A stretch of DNA of 64,000 nucleotides from Cloeon dipterum (GCF_949628265.1 NC_088786.1:15500001-15564000), one strand, 5' to 3'. Positions 22,820 through 36,450 are shown, counted from the stretch's first letter. Numbers and translations: made by a program. Notes: generated from the sequence alone by a model not told the origin.

Positions 22820-25800
22820 CGCATGCATAAACTGTTGCTCATGCATTTTTATTTGTGCATTCATTCGAAATGCAACGTCACACTTTATTACGGGCAGGAA
22901 TCACCTTGCGCCGCGCACTCGTCGAATTTGCATCATTGGCCAAGAGCTGCGTGAGTTGGCAACACGCACGACACCCAACACCCATCGCGAGGATGAGCAT
23001 TCCCGGCTTACACCTTCTTGACACGGTTGCCTTGCGGATTCTTTTGTTCGACATTTTGCCGAGATTTAAGTACGCTTAAATAGACGATACTTGGTATGCT
23101 ACAATCGTATTTACTCAGCCTTGGAAGGTGGAGATAAAGTTAATGCAGGCACAGCTTTCCTTGGCATTTTTCTTTAGCATATAGGATATGAGGTTTTATT
23201 TGTAAGATGAGCCTCTGTAACGTTTTTAATTTTTGATCGTGATTTTGGTTTTAACACAACGATACTTGGAACTTCATTGTATTATTTAAAGAGGAACACT
23301 AACGCTATAAATAGACTGGGAAAAATTCATGCGAAAGGATAGAGAAATTACAGCATTGGGAACGATAGTCTGTTGAATGTTTTCTGAGCTATGCTACCAT
23401 GACAGTTGACCATTTTTTATCTTAGCGAACAATAATGTTGTGATCTAAAAATTGTCTAAAACCGCAATAAAATCACTCTGAATCTACAACCCACAAAACT
23501 AAACAAGCTGGTCAAACAATGAAAAATTACTCATTTGCTAGAGTGGGCGGCCATGAGTGAAATTTGAACATCAAAACAACCTCGCATGTTCTTTTAGTTT
23601 GCAGCAGCTCTTTGACCCATCAAACTTCAGTACTTACACCGGTCGTTGGAGACAATTAACTTGTACTCGTTGTTATAAGGTTCTAACATGGTTGAGCGTG
23701 CACTACTTAATTAAGGGTGCACGATTAAAAAGATAGGCAAATTTATTGAATGCGTTCTAGTGCTTTAGATTTAGAGTAATATTTTTCTATTTGATAATTT
23801 ACTTTAAAAATGACATTGATCAAAACATTTTATTTAAGGGTGACAGTAAATTCATTTGCTTGAAAAGTTCTGACCCTAAATTTTCTATCACAAAGTTGAC
23901 CCAGGGAAAATTTTTAATTTAATGAGGCTCATTTTATAAAAAAAGTTTATCTCGTACTAGCTAAATATTTGCACCAAGGGATATTAGTAGCGACTTGTTT
24001 GGTCAAAAAATTTAATTTGAAAAATCATTATTTAATTAATCTCTGAGCGCGACTATTTTTACAGGCAGTTCTGACTAATTAGCCTAATTAGGTAGAAAAA
24101 CTTCAACTAATTGAGTCAACTTTTGGCCGAAAAAGTTCCAACTCCTATAATGGTCAAGATATTCTAAGAATTAACAACTTCAGCAGTTGATTGCTCTTGT
24201 TATAAAAGGTATTTATATCAAACGCATAACGACACTGTCGTAACTTACATAGCATGAGCTCTTCACTACAAAATAAAATGAATGTTGGAATTAAAAAGAT
24301 ATGGGATTTAATTTAATGTATTTTTTTAATGAACGCCCAGTGCCCGTGCTCAGTGGCAATCTGTGGTTAAAACACAGGCTTCCCTTCAAAAGTTTGTAGG
24401 CTTGTCGAAAAGATTAATCCGTGAAGGATGGAAAGATTAAACTTTTATCCTCAATTTCCGGGAGATATTTTTTAACTGAGATATTTGATAGCGAGTGGGC
24501 TACTGTATCGCAAATGATTAGTGTCAAATATCGCATATGTGTCATTTTTTTGTGGTCCAAAAATTCAATGACACACGGGCCACAGCCTTTTTAATGAATA
24601 ACACGTGCTGATTCACATGTCGCTAATTGAAAATCTGTAAACTTCCGCACTCTTTCGGGAAATACGCGAGCGTAGGTCGTCGTATCAAGAAGCCCGTATC
24701 ACGCGCTATATTGACTTTCGCCGTGGAGTGTGAAAATCAGCATGGAGGTGTTTGCTTGGGCCGAATCCTCGCTGCCGGGGGCGAAACTGATTGTGATTTA
24801 ATGACGATGCAACTGCTGAGGTCATCCCGACCGGCGTCATGTAAACACAAGCAAAAAATTCCCAATGACATTATCCGCTCAGCACGCAAAAAGTGAAATG
24901 CACTAATACACATTTGGTCGAGGAGCAGATTCAGAGGTGAAAGTCCTGCCGTTTGAGCTGCGCGCGGAACAGGCGCACTCGCGCCAGACAATCTGCTGAC
25001 TGAGTGTCGATTCTCGTACGAGTTGCACTCGTCTGCCCCCAGCGATTGCCGCACAAATTATGTTAATTAACTTTCATTATTCAAACGGCGACAAAGGTGG
25101 CGGTGACACTGGGGATTTCCTCTCGCATCAATTTGCGAACTTTCCACGCACTGCACTTACACGAATATTTATCGCCGCGTTTACGCTGGAAAGTTTGCGG
25201 AGGCTGCGTGCAGGACGGCATTTAAAGAGTGTTTTTTTTATGTTGTAGATGATGTTTGAAACTCTTGAGTCGAATTTCACCTTGGATACCACATTATCAA
25301 CAATTTTTTTAAGCAGTCTCACAGCTTCGCAAAAACCTCTAACGAAAACAGCTCATATTAATGGAACTTACAGTTTCTTTCAATGCATGACTTTGATGTT
25401 ATTCAGGTAAATAAAATATTAAACTGTTTGTTCCATTCACAATATAAATGAGATTTAAGATTAATGAATAACTGAAATCATTAATTAATCAGTAATTTTT
25501 AATTTAGTAAATTATTATTTTTTTTAATATTGCGTGGTTATTGTTAAGGTGGTAATATATTTTTGCGAAATTATGCCAACAACAAGATACCGCAAGTCAA
25601 TCTAATCAAAGAATAGAAAAACTTGGAGGAAAATCAGCTCACTTTTATCAACCGAATTCAACATTTACTCAAATAATTTACCTTTTAAAATGACACTTTG
25701 TTAAAAACAGAAGGCGCATTGCAAGATGCGAGGAGTTGATTTGCTGCTTAATAAGAAAATGATTATGGAGGGAAAATTGCCCGTTTAAAAAGCTGGTTTG

Positions 25801-26700
25801 GAGGAATTTGCAGTAACACAGCAATTTAAGCAAAATAAAAAGCCGTTGGCCGTCAAGCAAACGAGCGCTGGAGTAGAGAGGGACTCCTTGAAATCGCACA
25901 CGTGGGGGATTCCCGTTGCTAACAAAATAATTCGGTGTTCAATGCCAACTTGTTGTTGTAAACTTATAATTTCCCAAATTATACTTACAAACGAGACACA
26001 AGTTTTTGGTTTTACTTAAAACGACGCATTTGCAATAAGGTAGTAATATTTTCAATATATAAGAGCACACAGCATCACTTCCAATTTATTTTTTTTTAAT
26101 TTTAACCGTAATTAAAATATTTGATGAACTAATAAATCAATGATTTTTTGTGCAGGTATTGCGAAATACCAAAATAATTTTCTTTGAATCCATTGTATAA
26201 ATTTGTATTTTATATATTTATTGGTTGGATTGAAATGTTTTGAGATGCACAAAGCAAGTAATAAATAATACTTAATGTCTTCAGTTTTTGTAACAGATAA
26301 CAGATTTAAATCTGATAAATCTATAAAAGCTAATCTCAAAATAAAAGTACAACACACAGTAATTCGACGCAGGCGGACGCTTTCTTTAATTTAATTTTTC
26401 TTTTATTAGTATAAGTCAGTGCGTTGTGCATTACATACTGACAAAACATTTTCATATCATTTTCCTTGTTGCTGCCTACACACCAATTTGGTAAAAACAT
26501 CCAACAAGAAAAACAGAAACCTGTGGAGAATACTGACAAAACGGCCGTGATAAAAATGTGTCCACACGTGCCACTGCAGACAGGCCTTTTTATTTTTCCA
26601 ATAGTTCACAGCTACGCCGCAAGATGGTGCAGGCATAAACAAATCGGTAGCACCAGCTGCAAAATTCACGTCATCGACTCATATGTTTAGTGTTTTGAAA
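22820..26700. other. Intergenic DNA between the LINE/SINE region and SCFD1
   Basis: Mostly AT-rich with GC-richer islands near 22.9 and 24.7-25.2 kb. Apart from the kB sites noted separately, I recognised no exon, RNA gene or mobile element. Confidence 0.4.
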
Positions 26701-26806
26701 AGTAGGAAAAATATTATTTGTCCACGTATTAGGAACACTCGATTTGAATAAGTAATTCAGGATTTTGGTCGATTTGTCCTGGATTTATCCGTGAAAGTTG
26801 TAAAAC

Positions 26807-29800
26807 ATGGCTGGAATCCGCGAGAAGCAGATAGGTAAAATTAAACATTCCTCGTTTGTTAAACAAAACACGATGAAGTTTAACAACAGATGATATTCGT
26901 GGTTTTAAATTTTAATTCACAGCCACCCTGAGGCAAATGCTGAATTTAAACCAGCCCATTTCAAAGTCGACCGTAAATGAGCCTACGTGGAAAATTTTGA
27001 TCTACGACAGGTTTGGCCAGGACATAATTTCTCCTCTAATTTCGGTTCGAGAACTAAGAGAGCTAGGCGTAACCCTTCATGTGTAAGAACAAATCTTGAA
27101 CTCACGATTGAGCGCATCTTATTTAAGAAATTTCCGACAGCCAACTTCATTCTGATCGAGACCCGATTCCTGACGTCCCTGCTGTTTATTTTTGCATGCC
27201 TTCAGAAGAAAACCTGGGCCGGATCGGCCAAGACTTGCAAAATGGACTGTATGACACCTACCACCTGAACTTTATTTCCCCTATTTCGAGGCAGAGACTG
27301 GAAGACTTGGCCGCGGCAGCCCTCCACGCAAACTGTGTCACAAGTGTCCATAAAGTAATTACACATAAATATTAAATTAACAGAAGAAATTCATGGACAG
27401 CAAAAGAGGTGGACTTTGAAACATAGATTTGGAATTCTGAATAACACATAATAGCATGAAATTAAAGTCGATGACATATTAGGCTCTTAAAGTACACGAC
27501 AACAAATTCCTAAACATATTGAATTTGAAAGAGCTGCTGTTGCTGTAGTTTGGTGTAATTTTAAACTAGTCAAAGACTATTTTCTAGCATTTAAATAAAA
27601 TCTCAATGACTGGGTTAAAATAAGTTCATATAATGAATGATATCCGCATTGACTTTGACATAATCTATATGAAAATGTTATTGGAAGAAATCTGACGTTC
27701 TGTTCTCTTGCAGGTTTTTGATCAGTATCTCAACTTCATTTCCTTAGAAGATGACATGTTCATTTTGAAGCACCAAAACAGCGATGCCATTTCCTACTAT
27801 TGTAAGCCACTGGAAAATAACTGAGCACAGCCACTAACTCCAAAATCTACAGCAATAAACAAGGGGGAAATGAAGGACACAGACATGGATGCAATAATGG
27901 ACAACATCGTGGACAGCTTGTTTTGCGTCTTTGCAACCTTGGGCGCCGTCCCTATAATTAGGAGTCCAAGAGGCAACGCAGCCGAGATGGTTGCTGAAAA
28001 ACTGGATAAAAAGCTGAGAGAGAACTTGCGGGACACTAGAAACAGCTTGTTTATCATGGAAGCCGGTCAGGCTTCGCACTACAGGTGAAATTAGTGTCTG
28101 TTTTACTCTGACACAAATTTGACCAATTTTTTGTGCAGTTTTCAGAGACCTCTCCTCATCGTGTTGGACCGAAATGTGGACATGGCCACCCCGCTGCACC
28201 ACACCTGGACATACCAAGCGCTCGCACACGATGTGTTAGACCTGTCACTTAACAGGGTGGTGGTCGAAGAGAACGCCGGAAGGTCGCCTAGTGGCGGTAC
28301 CAAAGTGAAAACCAGAGCATGCGATTTGGACGCCACTGACAAGTTTTGGATTGGCCACAAGGGCAGGTAATCAAAATTTTCATATTGCGGCAGCAAATCT
28401 GTTATTTTAAAGAACTTTTCAAGCTTTGAAAGACTTGAATTTTAACTTGCGTGAGTTGCGAAAAATCAAAACAAGCTTAAGTCTTTAATAATGAGAAATT
28501 TTATTACAAATATTGTTTCTACGGAACCAGGTTTAATTTTTTAACTTGAGAAATCGATAATATTTTGTAATAATATCAACTCGGCAACAATGTTGTTGAT
28601 TTACAGTACTGTGATTAAACGCTGGTTTTTATGTTTCGATTTTTTTCAATTTTCACAAACCAAAATCATAAGGACCAGAAGTCATTCTTATTTGCGTTAT
28701 AATTATATCTGTTTATTTATTCATGTGCATTACATAGGTTGGATTAAATTAAAAATCACATGAACAATGACAAAAAGTGGCAAGCAGGAACTGCATTACC
28801 GACCAAAACAAAATATTGTTTTTCGCAGATAGAAAAAATAATCATTAAATGCTAATAGTTTGTATTATTATTTTCCATAAAAAACATAATTTAAATTGCA
28901 GTCCTTTCCCAACTGTCGTTGAAGCAATTCAAGTAGAGCTTGAGGAGTACAAATCTTCAGAGGAGGAGGTCAAGAAGCTGAAAGCTTCCATGGTAATTAT
29001 TGATATTTGGTAGCAAAAAGAATGCTTGGCAACATTAACACTCCTTGAAGGGCCTTGATAATGACAGTGATGCTGCAATCATGATGTCGGATAATACAGC
29101 AAAGTTAACAAGCGCAGTCAACACATTACCGCAGCTGCTTGAAAAGAAACGGCTCATTGACATGCACACAACAATCGCCACAGGTACTTATAAAATTGAT
29201 TAGTTCGAAAGTAACCATTTCACAATCTAAATTCAAACGGAAATTTTCTAGCAATCCTAAATCACATCAAGGCAAGAAAATTGGACACATTTTTCGAAGT
29301 AGAGGAAAAGGTCATGGGGAAGGTAGCCCTGGACAAAGGCATCATGGAAATTATCACAGACAATGACTCCAGCACACCAGAAGACAAAATGAGACTGTTT
29401 ATCATTTACTACATCTGCTCACTCAACATGTCAGAGGTATGCATTTAGAAATAGTATTATTTAATGAATTGGTTATGAGTGAATAGCCATTTGATTTTCT
29501 AAACATTTATTATGTCATTTGGCTTTACTTGAAATTCTGGCTTACTCAATTTTGGGCTTAAATACTTTAACACAGCCCTATTTGAAAATAAATGAAAACA
29601 TGCTTCATCCTCGTTGCTTTAAAATCGTTTTTAAATGGTTGAGAAATTAAAACGACGATTTTAAAGCAACAAGGACAAAGCCTGTCTTAATTTACTTTCA
29701 ATATGAACACAACCTTGAGTTGTCGCCTATTTCAAAATTTCAAGCCCTATTTGTAAGAAATCATTTTAGTGTCTGAAATAAGGCGTTATGTTTTTAAATT

Positions 29801-31053
29801 AGACTTTTTCTCATCTCATGTTTCCACCAATTAAATCCTAAATGATCCTTTTCGCCTTGAATAAGGTTAAAAATATTAAAAGATGTTGTTCGTAGTATCA
29901 GTCACAAGCCTTCATGTTTTCAAAGTTATCTAGTTTTGATCTTGCATTAACTGGCATGGGGCCATTTGGACCCCATATTACCCTCTAGGAGCTATTGTTG
30001 GGACTTGGAGAGCTCATCGTAAGCTGAGTTTAATAAGTTAGAAAAGCCTGTTTTCAGCCTAAATATTTTACAGCAACCAAAAACTACGGTATTTTTCCAC
30101 CTCTCCCACCCTAAAATCCACCACGGCTAGCTTAGATCAATTTTAGCTATGAATAGTCCATAAAATTGTTTCCTGCTATATTATGATAAACCTTTCAACT
30201 TCCTTTCACGCAGGTCGAATTAGACAGATTTTCCTCTGCGCTGCAAAACGCAGGCTGCGACTTGGCGCCATTAGCTTACATCCGGCGGTGGAAGTAAACA
30301 ATCAATAGCAAATGTCTCCAAACTGAAATTAACCAGCTTTTCAATGTAGGCAGTATACCAGAGTGACAACCAACGCTACCAGCCAGTACATGGGCAGCGG
30401 CACCAAAACAGTTTTCTCAAAACTCGTGTCTCAGGGCTCTGCGTTTGTCATGGAGGGTGTCAAGAATTTGGTTGTGAAGAAACATGTAAGCCAACCAGCC
30501 AATTGGTCCATGACGGAGGAAAGGAATGACTCCTTTGCTTTGCAGAATTTGCCCGTCACACGGATAGTGGACGAGCTGATGGAGCTGAAGAGTTCGCCAG
30601 AAACTGAAGATTACCGGCACTTTGACCCAAAACAGTTGCGGCAAGTTGATGGAGCGCAGCAGCCGAGAAGCAGAGCACCATTCCATGACGCAATTGTCTT
30701 TGTCGTTGGGGGAGGAAACTACATTGAGTACCAAAACTTAGTTGACTATGCGAAGGTAGGATAATTTAAGTATTGGGGAATTGGTTATTATTGTAACATC
30801 AGTAGAAAATTAGCAAGAAAAAATGTGTTAAGTTTAAAATTATCTAAAACTTATTTTGTTATTTGGAAAATTTAACGGAAATGTGGCATTGCAGAGCAAA
30901 GGTGTGCAAGGTAGCAAAAGGGTGATTTATGGAGCAACGTCTCTCAACAATGCTAAACAGTTCCTCAAGCAGGTAAAGAGTGATTTTCATTAAGAAATGT
31001 TAATTTGAGTGTTATTCTTCCAGCTTTCTTTGTTGGGACAAGAAATTCACTGA
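26807..31053 (+). CDS. Slh: SCFD1/Slh, Sly1-type Sec1/Munc18 family protein, complete
   Basis: SCFD1 (yeast Sly1, fly Slh) binds syntaxin-5-type SNAREs and promotes ER-Golgi vesicle fusion. Coding exons: 26807-26834, 26923-27082, 27141-27354, 27714-27801, 27853-28084, 28139-28366, 28902-28992, 29051-29183, 29252-29436, 30214-30293, 30350-30485, 30546-30755, 30895-30972, 31024-31053; 1893 nt, 630 aa against about 640 in animals. Diagnostic blocks: EPTWKILIYDRFGQDIISPL near the N-terminus, IVDSLFCVFATLGAVPIIR, LIVLDRNVDMATPLHHTWTY, LSDNTAKLTSAV-type MSDNTAKLTSAV, PEDKMRLFIIYYI, and the Sec1 C-terminal AIVFVVGGGNYIEYQNLVDY. The protein ends LSLLGQEIH. AATAAA lies at 31196-31201. All introns are GT-AG. 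Intron 11 (30486-30545) is 60 nt and open in frame; leaving it in would add 20 residues (650 aa), while splicing restores the usual KKH-NLPVTRI junction. Identity is secure. Confidence 0.96.
29582..29701. repeat. Foldback element in SCFD1 intron 9
   Basis: Two 47-bp arms, 29582-29628 and 29655-29701, are inverted copies with about 80% match. The inner 16 bp (GTTGCTTTAAAATCGT and its exact reverse complement) are perfect. A 26-bp loop separates them. It could be a MITE relic or a structured RNA hairpin. Confidence 0.65.
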
Positions 31054-31201
31054 TTTCCACTTTAATCTGCCATTCCAAGTCTACCGCCGGGACTGCAGCA
31101 GCTGTGCTGCCAATTTGTCCATTTGCCTCGTCAGCGCTGCACATAACTTACTTGTTCTTGTATGAATCTAATTTAATCACTTATACATATATATAAATAA
31201 A

Positions 31202-34200
31202 ATTCAAGAAAAATGTAAGATATTGCATTTTAATGGGAATAATTTTATTTTTAATACCCTCACCGAATAATTTTTAAAAGATGAAATTGAGGTTCTGTTG
31301 AGTTAGGATAAAACTACCAAGTAGTGATAAGTTAAACTACCGTATTCCATTGAGCCATGGTAATATTTCATAGTGATTGAGAACGGGCATCTGCTCATGA
31401 ATATCAGTGTAGAAGGTACACATTCTAATTAACTGATGATAAAATACAAAACAATAATTGTTTCTCACTAAGAATTTACTAATGCTATATGTCACGAGTA
31501 ACATAGAATTAAGAGTTTTTTAGCCTGCCAATGGAACATTCAACTTATTAACACGGGAATGTATGCCTTATCTCTTGGAAATTAAAAATCCTTGCATATA
31601 TATTGTTAATTTTTATTGTCCTTATATGTTAATAAGAAAAAAGATGTCTGGAAATTCTTATTGGCAATGAATATTTATAGCGAAAATAAATGCATCAAAT
31701 CACAAAGGAAACTTAGGGTTTTCAAATTTTATTTTATTTTTTAGCCAAAAATTTAAAATCATGATTTTGAAAAGACAGTTAAATTACGAAATTTCCGATT
31801 TAAATAAGATTCTAAATTGTTTTCTTTATTTTTTGTAACAAGCACCGGTAGGATGCAATAACCTCACCAAATAAAATCTCGTTCAACTGAAAGAGAAAAT
31901 TCATAATACCAATTGCTATACCAAGGATATTTTTATATCAACGGACATAATTTTTTATACAATACAATGGAAAACTTTGAAGTGGATGATATTTTATATC
32001 AATTTATTAGAAGTTCCAATCCTACATGATTGAAAGGTGTAGGCGGTATGTAGGCCCCTTTTATCTCTTTTTTGTTTTAAACAATATCCAACAATCCCAT
32101 GTTGTGTAGGAGGTAAACAAATAAGGTAAAGTATTTGATCTTTGAAGCGATTAATTTTTAAATTTACAAAAAACTTGTACGTTCCGAAGCATGACATGAG
32201 CAGGACAATTCGGGCCAAACAAGAAAAACGCCTCTAAACTAATGTGCTTGCTGGGATTGGAATAATTGCTTTGTTCATGTCCGTTGCCCAAGCAGGCCAT
32301 ACAAATAATTCCCAGCCCGACTGAAAAGCGGACAAAGGAGAGAGAAGCTCATCAGCAAGAGTGAAAATTGAAAATTTCATCGGCGGACAGAGGAATGTTT
32401 GCTCAACGGTGAAGTCAGAGACGACCGAGGTGGTAATTGCGCAGTGCCGTGTGCGAGTGTTGTAACGCGCGGTTCTGGGTTCATACCTGGCTGGCGTAGC
32501 AGGTGTACAATTCTTTGCATACGTGGGGCCAGGTGCTGATGGTGACCTCTTGGCCTCTTCTTCCACTCAAGGCCAGGCTGCTGATGCTGCTTCTGCCTTG
32601 CCTGCGAGCCGCTCCCAGTCAGTGCGCACAGCCTCCTCTTCTCCGCTTACACCAATCACTGCGCGCTGCAAATACCTCAAATATTTTCACAGCAGTTTAA
32701 TTATTCACACGTCGTCCTGCAACAGGTGTTCACCACAGCGATTAACGGATTGGCCAGGAATCTGCAGAAAACCTTACTTCCGCTTTCTCCTTTCATTTCG
32801 TTTTAGCCGCTTTTCTCCCGACGCTGCGCGGCTTTAAAGCGTATTTCATTTTGGGAGAAAATTTGCCAGGAATTCGGGCATTTGTGATTTGGGGCTGCGG
32901 TACTTTTGAATTCGTAAATAGGTGCCCGTAGCAGTAAGCAGTTGCTGCTGCGGCTGCGAGATAAAATATTTAATTACCTTGATCAGAGTGGTCCAGCCCC
33001 ACCAAACAGCTCTCTATATACCCGCGTTCCTTAGTCAGGTGTATACGCACATATATGCAAGAATAAGTTTCAGCCGTCATCAAGGCCAAAAAACACTTTT
33101 AGCCAAGGCGACGCCATCACACACACCACACTTCACATAATTCTTTTGCATATTTCTCGATATTCGCACCTATATACATATCGACAGCGGCGTCTAGCCA
33201 GGTATTAAGTGGCCGCAGCAGAACCGCTTTCTCACTCCGATGCTTGATCGTCCCCTTCAAGATTTATTAAAAAATCGCACCTTTTCATCGAGCGAGGCCG
33301 GTTATTTACGGACTGATTAATGCCCGCGACTGAAATTCCTCATCGCAAAAATCGAGCTGCTTCCGCAGAGATGCCTGGAAAAATAGACCCACCGGTATTA
33401 ACCTTTTCAGACTGTAAATAATATATGCTAAATTTCACGCTATTTATTTTATTTCCATTTTTGAGCAGTGGAGAGAGTTTATTAACGGACGTAAAGCAAT
33501 CACTCGACAAATATTCAAGCAAGAAAAAAGAACCCGAAAAGATCGGGCAGCTAGAGATATCTATTAAGAGTTGAATTAAATGTGGTTTTAGTTCAGCAAT
33601 GTGTAGCGTGTCTGTTAGATATTTCCGCACCTCTTTAATTTAAGTGCCAGTAAAGGCGTATGAATAATTTAAAAATGATTGATTAAAAAATGGGAAAGTG
33701 GTGGGTGCTGCGTGATATCCAACGTAACTTTTACTTCAGTTTGAAACTCATAATAAATATAACGAGAGAGAAAATATCCCAATACCTCGATGCCATCAAT
33801 GGTGCATTGATTGAGTAAAGATACACTTAGATTGTTTAATTCTATACGTTAAGTGCTATATGTAAGGAAAAATGCACCTAAATCCGATTATGAATGGGAA
33901 TGTGTCGTAACTTGTCGTTTCAAGAATAAAGTATAATATTATGCCAGTGCTTCCAAGTCACATGACACCGTTCATAGAAAATCTGCTGCCGAATCTGTTT
34001 ATGAAAGGGAACTCTATATGGTGCGTGCAAACAATAAGTCAGGTAAACATTTTTCTCAGGAAACTAAAACCAACAGACTGACGTTCCTTTGATTTCAAGT
34101 GATATCTTGGGTCATATCGTAAAATAAATTTTTCTTTTGGATGTTGGGGACATGTATTGAGTTTAGTTATAATCTGCTAATCCGTGGTAAAATAAATTTC

Positions 34201-36185
34201 GTATCTAAAGCTGAGAGGTTTATGAGCTTTTGTTCAGAGAATATTATTTTCTGAAAAGCCGCTCACTCCTCTTCATTGAAGGCAGCACTTCTTGAGGATT
34301 CGTTCATGGAAGAAAAATGACGACGTTCTCAATGTGGAATGTCCGAATTTTTTCCACTATTCCTCGTGTCAGTTAAATCGACGTTGTATAGATAAGTATA
34401 TTTGATTTAAGAGTTAAGCTGCGTTCTATAACACCCTTTATTCAATTAATTATGGCACAACAAAACGTTTAAAAAATCACATTATTTCCCCCATACTAAC
34501 TGATTGGATTTAGAACATAATTTAAAATTGTGTAAATAATTGTTGGATAAATGTAATAAATTTCTAAGCCATTTTTTATTTCGTTCTATACAAAGTGCTT
34601 ATTATTTTGTCATCAAAAGAAAATGTAAAATTTCACTGAAATCCATTCTATACAGTATAGGTGAGCTTGAAACTAAATAATAAAAAGACGGCACTTTTGA
34701 TGTATAAAATTTATATCCAAAAGTTCTCAAATAGCATGCACTCAGTGATGAAAAAAGGGCCTCTCCGATGATGACAGAAAAAAATATAAGGAAGCTCAAT
34801 TCCATTCAGGAAACATGATTCACGAATACCTCGGGTGCAACAACCTCCCCAAAATCCGACAAACAAAGTGCATATCAATTTCCCTTCTCAAAAATGTGTT
34901 GTGATCGCGCGATCGATCGAGCCATTCGCAGGGCAAAAGCGAGTAAATTCCGAATTAAGAGATAGACGCGCGGCTCTACCCAAGGTGTAATTCAATATAT
35001 CAAACTAAATGCCGCGCGCCGAGGTACACGCCCTTTTGAGATTACTTTGCAATTAATCTGACGGTCTAATCTGCATGCAATATTGTTGGGGCAGCTTTTC
35101 GTCTGAAACAATACCGCTTGCCGCGGCCGGAGTTGCGAGATAGCGCGCAGAAAAAAGACCAGCCGCGCGGCTAAATAAGTAAATAAATAAGCCGTGCGCG
35201 AGATAAAGTGCTGCGGCTGGAAAATAAAGCGCTCTTGCAGGCGTACACATACTTTTGAAATGTCACGCCGTATGCAAAGTAGCCATTCCAGAAGAACCAC
35301 TTCATTCTTTTTAATATAGTTCATCGGCTTAAGATAAAAAGAGCGCGAGAGAGGAGGCATTTTCCATTAAAATTCCTCGGCAATAAACATTTTCACTTTG
35401 TCATTTTTAAGTGCAAGTAATCCATCACGGCCTCTTTGAGAGATCCGAGAGCGAGCGTGTGTGGCACGACATGTGAACGCGCGCGTATATAATAATTCCG
35501 GCGCGCAGCATGTTAGTTTTTCCTTCTCGCAGGTCATCTCTGAGAAATCAATATAATAATAACATAATGCTAGGTGCATCAAATAAAAGCGGCGAGCCTC
35601 AAAAAGCAGCGGCTGTCAGCCGAAATATCTGTCCAGCGGTGCGTACAAGAGGGTGATTGATGGAAAGTGCGCGCAATTAAACCATGACCGCACACGCATT
35701 CTCGCTGAGATCAAAACCATCCGCGGCTAGCGTGTGTGTAGTTAGCGTTTATACACTTCAGAATCGCAGAGATGACGCATTCCTCGATCGGTATCCGTTT
35801 ATTGTGCTAACACTGGGGGTTTGTCCTCAACACAACATAATAAAATCCAAGACTCAATAGGCACGACAGCCACACTCCGTCACGGTCAAACGTACTGCTT
35901 GTGCTTGCTGTTCCGACAGTAAATTATGTGAACCTAAAAAGGATCAAGGAAAATAGTTTTAGGATTTTTTGTCGGAGGAAACAGCCACACTGGCACACAG
36001 CAGTTGAGAAATTTAAGGAAGGCAATAAAAAAGTGTCAATAGCAGAGAATTAAGACGCTTGTTTGACATGTTCATTCAGTACGAGCTACGACTTTATGTA
36101 ATATTTTGCTTTCGTGTTTTGAAATCTTTACAAAGTGAAACGCCAATCGGCATTATACAGTAGTATGTTTTATCTTTTTTTTGCT
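31202..36185. other. Intergenic DNA 3' of SCFD1
   Basis: AT-rich. Apart from the tRNA-like repeat near 32.4-32.6 kb I recognised no exon, RNA gene or mobile element. Later exons of the minus-strand CARD gene could lie here, but I could not identify any. Confidence 0.4.
32430..32560 (+). repeat. Possible tRNA-derived SINE fragment
   Basis: TTGTAACGCGCGGTTC is followed by TGGGTTCATACCTGGC, which resembles the T-arm side of a tRNA-derived SINE; GGTTCATACC fits the B box GGTTCRANNCC. An A box is not clear upstream. It does not fold as an intact tRNA by inspection. Confidence 0.35.
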
Positions 36186-36189
36186 CTTT

Positions 36190-36450
36190 TTATCCCTGTC
36201 CTCTCGGACCGAGAAGGGCGCGCACTGCACTAGCACGAATGCTGAAACCCGGGTTCCAATAACACCGCGAGCGGATAACATGGGCGCACCAGGCCGCACA
36301 GGGACCCAGCCAACTCAAGGGCCACTTGCCTCCGCACCGAGGACTGCATTGAAACGCTAGACATTCGTCCCGTGAAGCCAAATCACGCATGCTGGAAAGG
36401 TGCAAACCAGCAAGTAGTTAGTCGGCGCCGGTGCGCCTCCCAGCCCGTTG
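36190..36450 (-). repeat. tRNA-like SINE family, copy A (longest)
   Basis: In reverse complement this copy runs CAACGGGCTGGGAGGCGCAC, CTTGCTGGTTTGCACC, TTTCCAGCATGCGTGATT, TTCACGGGACGAATGTC, TAGCGTTTCAAT, CGGTGCGG and CCCATGTTAT. The same blocks recur in order at 62521-62700, and subsets recur at 50980-51100 and 22325-22420. The ends are approximate. Confidence 0.65.

Larger units (their letters stand above)
20114..25914. promoter_or_regulatory. Distal downstream kB-type sites
   Basis: GGGGATTTCC 20114-20123, GGGAATTCCT 22804-22813, GGGGATTTCC 25111-25120 and GGGGATTCCC 25905-25914 are strong matches, spaced more widely than those nearer cactus. The last lies about 0.9 kb upstream of the SCFD1 start, so they could serve either gene or none. 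Confidence 0.4.
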
